A DNA stretch of 9,483 nucleotides, from positions 1 through 9,483 of the forward strand of contig CAYSLJ010000217.1 of NCBI GenBank assembly GCA_964431735.1, written 5' to 3'. The translations under genes were made by a program, and so were the position numbers. Within the stretch, counting starts at the first letter, position 1. The number at the start of each line of letters is the position of its first letter. Source of the DNA: CALARM01 sp964431735 (lineage in GTDB: Bacteria; Vulcanimicrobiota; SpSt-956; JAKJGF01). This document shows, one piece after another, positions 5,790-9,483 of the stretch. Under the pieces are notes generated by a model that saw only the letters and a list, made by a program, of their open reading frames with translations, was not told where the DNA came from and did no database searches.

Positions 5790-7823
5790 CTATTTTTTTG
5801 CTACTGCTTCTTCCTTTGTCGGTTCAAACTTTGTTATAAGATTTTCAAGGGTACTTATCTGAGAGAATATCTGGTTATTTGTAAATCCATCCAGAACTAT
5901 ACATCCTGAGCGGCATGTTACTGCACATGCCCCGCAGCCCATACAGAGTCCTTCATTTACATGGGCCACTTTCTTTATGAGATTACCTTTTCTGTCTTTA
6001 ATTTCTTTTTCTTCTATGGCATTATAAGGACATACAGGCTGACATGCAAGACATCCCACACAGTATTCCTCTATAACTCTTGAAACAAGAGGTTCTCTTT
6101 CAAGTTCTTTATTTGAGAACATTGCAAGGGCTTTTGATGCAGCAGCAGACCCCTGGCTTACAGAATCGGGAATATCTTTTGGAGCCTGACAGCATCCTGC
6201 AAGGAATATACCTGCAGTGTTTGTTTCTACAGGTCTGAGTTTGGGATGGGCTTCATTGTAGAAATTATGAGTGTCATAGGAAATATTCAGCATTTGAGCC
6301 AGTTTATCTGCACCGCTCTTTGCCACTATGGCAGTGGCAAGAACTACCAGATCTGCTTCCACTTCCACCTGCTGACCTGTAAGGGTATCAGCTCCCACTA
6401 CTACAAGATTATCTCCTCTTTTATATATACGGGATACTCTGCCTCTTATATAAATTGCCTCTTCTTCTTCCATGGCACGTTTTACAAATTCTTCATAACC
6501 CTTTCCCGTAGCTCTTATATCCATATAGAATATATATGCCTTTGCACCATGACATTTATGATGGAGCAACATGGCATGTTTTGCCGTATACATACAGCAT
6601 ATTTTCGAACAGTAAGAAATTCCATGTTTTTCATCACGGGAACCCACACATTTTATAAATACAACATTCTTCGGAGGCTTCCCGTTTGACGGTCTCTGAA
6701 CCTTTCCCTTTGTAGGACCTGAAGCACTGACCATTCTTTCAAATTCCAGACCGCTTATGACATCCTTGAATTTTCCGTATCCATATTCTGCATATTTATC
6801 TTTACCGTACAGGTCATATCCTGTGGCAACTATTATGGCTCCCACTTCTGCTTCTATGATTCTGTCTTCCTGTTTAAAGTCTATAGCTTTTGCCACACAG
6901 ACCTTTTCACATACGCCACATTTACCTGTTTTAAAGTAAGTGCAGTGTTCTTTATCTATGACAGGAATATTGGGGACTGCCTGGGGGAAGGGAGTGTAAA
7001 TGGCAGGTCTCGGAGCCATGCCCAGTTCGAATTCATTCATTACTTCCCCTTTTTTCCCTACAGGACATTTCTGAGTACAGAGCCCGCATCCTGTACAGAT
7101 CTCTTCTATTACACACTTGGCTTTTCTTCTTATTTTGACCTTGAAGTTCCCTACAAAACCCTGTACACTGTCTACTTCGGAATAGGCATAAAGGGTTATA
7201 TTCTTGTGGGTTGCCACTTCCACCATTCTCGGTGTAAGGATACACTGGGAACAATCAAGGGTAGGGAAGGTTTCATCAAGTTGAGACATATGTCCTCCTA
7301 TACTGGGTTCTTTCTCAACCATTATAACTTCCACACCGCCGTTTGCTATATCAAGAGCTGCCTGTATACCTGCAATACCTCCTCCTATTACAAGGGCTCT
7401 CCTTGTAACAGGCACATGGATTTTATTAAGAGGTGCATTTCTTGCCACTTTGGCTACAAGCATTCTTACCAGCTCAATGGCTTTCTTTGTAGCCTCTTCT
7501 CTGTTATCATGAACCCAGGAACAGTGTTCACGAAGATTTGCCATTTCTACCATATAGGGATTAAAACCTGCCAGTACTGCAGCAGAACGGAAGGTTGACT
7601 CATGCATCCTGGGAGAGCATGAAGCTATGACAACTCCATCAAGATTATGAGTTTTAATGGCATCAATCATCAGATTTTGTCCCGGACTGGAACACATATA
7701 TTTATAATCCACTGCATAAACTACATCTTTAAATTCTCCTGCAGCTTTTGCTACAGCCCCTACGTCAACAGTCTGGGCTATATTTGAGCCGCACCAGCAT
7801 ACAAATACTCCTATGTTAGCCAT
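5790..7823 (-). CDS. hdrA: Heterodisulfide reductase subunit A (FAD, electron-bifurcating, multi-cluster)
   Basis: The 677-residue protein has the usual length and order of HdrA. The N-terminal domain has C9/C11, KYMCSSPGQ (C44) and ASCSPRMHE (C69). The FAD-binding motif VIGGGIAGIQAA (145-156) is followed by LDCSQC (C191/C194). The first inserted cluster has C243/C246/C249/C253, and a second group has C294/C302/C305/C309. C-terminal ferredoxin clusters are C588/C591/C594/C598 and C627/C630/C633/C637. The FAD of HdrA is where electrons from FlxD are split, one to ferredoxin and one to HdrC/HdrB. All cysteines are encoded as Cys and I see no in-frame selenocysteine codon. ATG 7823 follows AAAGGATGG, 14 nt after hdrB. 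It acts in the cytoplasm; no membrane segment is visible. Confidence 0.95.
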   Translation of the reverse strand: MANIGVFVCWCGSNIAQTVDVGAVAKAAGEFKDVVYAVDYKYMCSSPGQNLMIDAIKTHNLDGVVIASCSPRMHESTFRSAAVLAGFNPYMVEMANLREHCSWVHDNREEATKKAIELVRMLVAKVARNAPLNKIHVPVTRRALVIGGGIAGIQAALDIANGGVEVIMVEKEPSIGGHMSQLDETFPTLDCSQCILTPRMVEVATHKNITLYAYSEVDSVQGFVGNFKVKIRRKAKCVIEEICTGCGLCTQKCPVGKKGEVMNEFELGMAPRPAIYTPFPQAVPNIPVIDKEHCTYFKTGKCGVCEKVCVAKAIDFKQEDRIIEAEVGAIIVATGYDLYGKDKYAEYGYGKFKDVISGLEFERMVSASGPTKGKVQRPSNGKPPKNVVFIKCVGSRDEKHGISYCSKICCMYTAKHAMLLHHKCHGAKAYIFYMDIRATGKGYEEFVKRAMEEEEAIYIRGRVSRIYKRGDNLVVVGADTLTGQQVEVEADLVVLATAIVAKSGADKLAQMLNISYDTHNFYNEAHPKLRPVETNTAGIFLAGCCQAPKDIPDSVSQGSAAASKALAMFSNKELEREPLVSRVIEEYCVGCLACQPVCPYNAIEEKEIKDRKGNLIKKVAHVNEGLCMGCGACAVTCRSGCIVLDGFTNNQIFSQISTLENLITKFEPTKEEAVAKK

Positions 7824-7837
7824 AATCCATCCTTTCT

Positions 7838-8716
7838 TTATGCTGAAATAAGCTGTTTTTCTCTTAACAGGTCTAACGCATTGGTAAGATGACTGCCTAT
7901 ATTCAGGTGTTCAACAGGTATACCGCATGCCACGCCTACCAGTTCCGTAAAATAATAGACAGGTATATTGAAATTTCCGTAATTGTATCCATGACTTATC
8001 TGTTTCTGCCTCATATCCAGATTTGCATGACAGAGGGGACAGGCAACTACGATACAATCACTTTTATTAAGTATTGCATCTTTTAATATTCTTACGGTAA
8101 GCTTTACCATTGCGTCTATATTACTTACAGCAAAACTTGCTCCGCAACATTCTGTTTTAAAAGCCCATTCAACCGGTTCTGCTCCCAGGGCTTTCAATAG
8201 ATTTTCCATTATCTGAGGCTCTTCTGGATCGTCAAAATGAGTTACTTCCGGCGGCCTTGCAAGAAGACATCCGTAATAACAGGCTACTTTAAGTCCTGTA
8301 AGTGGTTTTGTAACCTTTTTCTTTATCTCTTCAATTCCTATATCATCGGCGAAAGCCTGAAGGAGATGTTTTATTTTTACCTTACCTTTATAGGGTAATC
8401 CTACAGCATCTACTACTTTTTTTCTGAATTCCTCATCTTTTTCAACTGCATGCTGGGCAAATTTGGAGCGGGAAAAACAGGCAGCACATGGAATAACCAT
8501 ATTAAGTCCCATTTTTTCAGCTTTTGCAATATTCCTCAGAGGCAGTGCAGAAGCAAGATATCTGTTTGTCTGATGGGCAGATGTGGCACCACAGCAGTTC
8601 CAGTCAGGTATCTCCTGCAGTTCTATCCCTATTTTCTTACAGATTTCCTTTGTGGAATTACCATATTCTAAAGCAGTAGAATGTAAAGAACATCCTGGAA
8701 AATATGCGTATTTCAT
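7838..8716 (-). CDS. hdrB: Heterodisulfide reductase subunit B (two CCG domains)
   Basis: The 292-residue protein holds two cysteine-rich CCG domains that bind the non-cubane [4Fe-4S] clusters of HdrB, the site of disulfide reduction. The first has C9, C41-C42 and C77/C80 (a CX31CCX34CXXC spacing). The second has C150, C190-C191 and C226/C229. Both are intact, so a catalytic HdrB is expected. In methanogens the substrate is CoM-S-S-CoB. In bacteria with Flx-Hdr it is probably a small disulfide protein such as DsrC, but no dsrC is in the window. ATG 8716 overlaps the hdrC stop (ATGA), a sign of tight coupling. The HdrB fold is related to glycolate oxidase and succinate dehydrogenase SdhE-like proteins, but context settles the call. 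Confidence 0.94.
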   Translation of the reverse strand: MKYAYFPGCSLHSTALEYGNSTKEICKKIGIELQEIPDWNCCGATSAHQTNRYLASALPLRNIAKAEKMGLNMVIPCAACFSRSKFAQHAVEKDEEFRKKVVDAVGLPYKGKVKIKHLLQAFADDIGIEEIKKKVTKPLTGLKVACYYGCLLARPPEVTHFDDPEEPQIMENLLKALGAEPVEWAFKTECCGASFAVSNIDAMVKLTVRILKDAILNKSDCIVVACPLCHANLDMRQKQISHGYNYGNFNIPVYYFTELVGVACGIPVEHLNIGSHLTNALDLLREKQLISA

Positions 8717-9297
8717 TGATTTTGAGCCCTTTCTTCTTCTGCAAATTGATTACATTTTTCTACCATTCTCTGTAATTCTTCTATATCGCTGATACCCGGA
8801 AACTGCCAGGGTTTTAATTTACCCTGTACTACCATGGGTAAAGCGAGATCAAAATCCTTGAAGAAATCACCGCTTAATAGATTATAAAAACCAATAAGAC
8901 CGGGTTCGTACATTCTTCCTCTGAGCCTGATTATTTCTAAAAATATCCTGTTGAATTTTTCCATGTTATTTCTTGCCCCTGAATAGCCTTTGGTTTTTGC
9001 CATCATCCTGAGGGCATCCATAACTGCAGCAGGATCCAGTTCTCTGGGGCACCTGGTAGTACATGTTTCACAGGATATACAGTTCCATATGGCTTTACAA
9101 TTTAAAACCTGTTCAAATTGCCCCAGACCTACAAGTCTCATTATCTGGTTTGGCTTTAAATCCATATTTTCTGCCATAGGACATCCTGCAGAACATTTAC
9201 CGCACTGATAGCAGGAGGAAAGATTTACATCACTTACTTTCTCCACATGGTCACGGAGTTTTTCTTTAAAATTGTCTCCATCTTTAGTAAAATGCAA
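8713..9297 (-). CDS. hdrC: Heterodisulfide reductase subunit C (two [4Fe-4S] clusters)
   Basis: The 194-residue protein carries two ferredoxin-like motifs, C29/C32/C35/C39 (CYQCGKCSAGCP) and C73/C76/C79/C83 (CISCETCTTRCP), which is the HdrC pattern. It relays electrons from HdrA to HdrB. It is the first gene of the operon and its stop overlaps the hdrB start by four bases. The start is TTG 9297: the next in-frame ATG (residue 42) lies beyond the first cluster, and AAGGTGAG (9301-9308) is at the right distance. No transmembrane segments are present, so this is the soluble type rather than HdrE-linked. About 110 C-terminal residues after the clusters are helical and lack motifs. Confidence 0.93.
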   Translation of the reverse strand: MHFTKDGDNFKEKLRDHVEKVSDVNLSSCYQCGKCSAGCPMAENMDLKPNQIMRLVGLGQFEQVLNCKAIWNCISCETCTTRCPRELDPAAVMDALRMMAKTKGYSGARNNMEKFNRIFLEIIRLRGRMYEPGLIGFYNLLSGDFFKDFDLALPMVVQGKLKPWQFPGISDIEELQRMVEKCNQFAEEERAQNQ

Positions 9298-9300
9298 TTT

Positions 9301-9308
9301 CTCACCTT
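9301..9308 (-). promoter_or_regulatory. Ribosome-binding site supporting the hdrC TTG start
   Basis: AAGGTGAG on the minus strand lies three bases before TTG 9297, about seven from its GG core. Together with the absence of an early ATG it decides the start. Confidence 0.75.
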
Positions 9309-9317
9309 CTTCTCTTG

Positions 9318-9359
9318 ATTATAAACAGTTTATATTACTGTTATTCGGTGAAATGCCAA
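9318..9359 (-). promoter_or_regulatory. Candidate promoters of the hdr-flx operon
   Basis: On the minus strand TTGGCA (9359-9354) lies 16 bp upstream of TAATAT (9337-9332), a plausible sigma-70 pair. A perfect TATAAT (9323-9318) lies closer to hdrC but has no good -35 box. Both sit within 65 bases of the hdrC start. No other gene lies between here and the window end, so the operon promoter is probably here or just outside. Confidence 0.4.
9321..9342. promoter_or_regulatory. Overlapping dyads at the operon promoter (possible operator)
   Basis: ATAAACAGTTTAT (9321-9333) is a perfect palindrome around one central base. It overlaps a second dyad, AACAGT-N7-ACTGTT (9324-9342). Both cover the candidate -10 boxes, where a repressor would act. 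The sequence does not match the usual Rex or FNR site, so the regulator is unknown. Confidence 0.35.
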
Positions 9360-9403
9360 TTTACCCTTCTTTATAGTTAATTTTTTTACATTTTATTGAG
9401 GTA

Positions 9404-9420
9404 AGCATAAAATATATGCT
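9404..9420. promoter_or_regulatory. Dyad AGCATA-N5-TATGCT upstream of the operon
   Basis: AGCATA (9404-9409) and TATGCT (9415-9420) are perfect inverted copies with a 5-bp AT-rich centre, about 107 bases upstream of hdrC. The size suits a dimeric regulator, but chance is possible in AT-rich DNA. The rest of 9343-9483 shows no gene. Confidence 0.25.
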
Positions 9421-9483
9421 ATCATAAGGGACTGTAAGAAAAATAACTCCGGCAAATTGTTAGAACGGTTATCATCCTCGCGT

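Noticed and set aside
6945..7598. A 217-residue plus-strand open frame inside hdrA
   Set aside because: It is the longest antisense frame but shows no recognisable domain and lies wholly opposite a clear hdrA reading frame.
5273..7823. MvhADG-HdrABC hydrogenase complex
   Set aside because: FlxD is MvhD-like, but no MvhA or MvhG hydrogenase subunit is in the window; flxABC genes occupy the donor position.
9457..9474. Rex operator suggested by TTGTTA
   Set aside because: Only one half-site matches; the second half diverges at most positions of the expected TTAACAA.

Overview
The window is AT-rich bacterial DNA that codes for strictly anaerobic metabolism: seven of its nine proteins carry iron-sulfur cysteine motifs. 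Gene order and content match the FlxABCD-HdrABC (NADH dehydrogenase / heterodisulfide reductase) type of complex known from Desulfovibrio and other anaerobic bacteria. No methanogen-specific or F420-hydrogenase large-subunit gene is present. Promoters look sigma-70-like, ribosome-binding sites are strong GGAGG/AAGGTGA types, and two genes probably start with TTG. I cannot name the genus; an uncultivated, low-GC anaerobic bacterium is the most I can support.

Layout. Positions 70-1059 (+): a D-cysteine desulfhydrase gene (dcyD-like). Positions 1060-1342: an intergenic stretch with three heptamer repeats, a good promoter, and a candidate noncoding RNA (about 1106-1248, +). That RNA is a nearly complete tRNA-Lys-like fold (D arm, anticodon-like arm, T arm) without a real acceptor stem, set at the tip of two long helices formed by the RNA's own ends. 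The architecture resembles bacterial Y RNAs (YrlA type). A 10-bp inverted repeat follows (1253-1339). Positions 9297-1343 (-): one long operon read leftwards, hdrC-hdrB-hdrA-flxD-flxC-flxB-flxA, followed by a ferredoxin-nitroreductase fusion gene. Positions 9298-9483: the operon's upstream region with candidate promoters and two dyads.

How the operon products probably work together (from family knowledge). FlxA oxidises NAD(P)H and passes electrons through FlxB and FlxC, which are Fe-S proteins, and FlxD, an MvhD-like [2Fe-2S] adaptor, to the FAD of HdrA. HdrA bifurcates them, one branch to ferredoxin and one through HdrC to the HdrB non-cubane clusters that reduce a disulfide. The nitroreductase-like last gene could draw on reduced ferredoxin, but its substrate is unknown.

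The gaps are unusual. hdrC/hdrB and flxB/flxA overlap, and hdrB/hdrA are 14 nt apart. Three other junctions hold tandem 7-8-mer repeats beginning at or just after a stop codon and arranged as inverted arms that can pair into imperfect hairpins. The fourth (flxC/flxB) holds a compact 65-nt element that folds as a three-way junction on the operon strand. The best leads for something undescribed are the tRNA-like RNA and this three-way-junction element.
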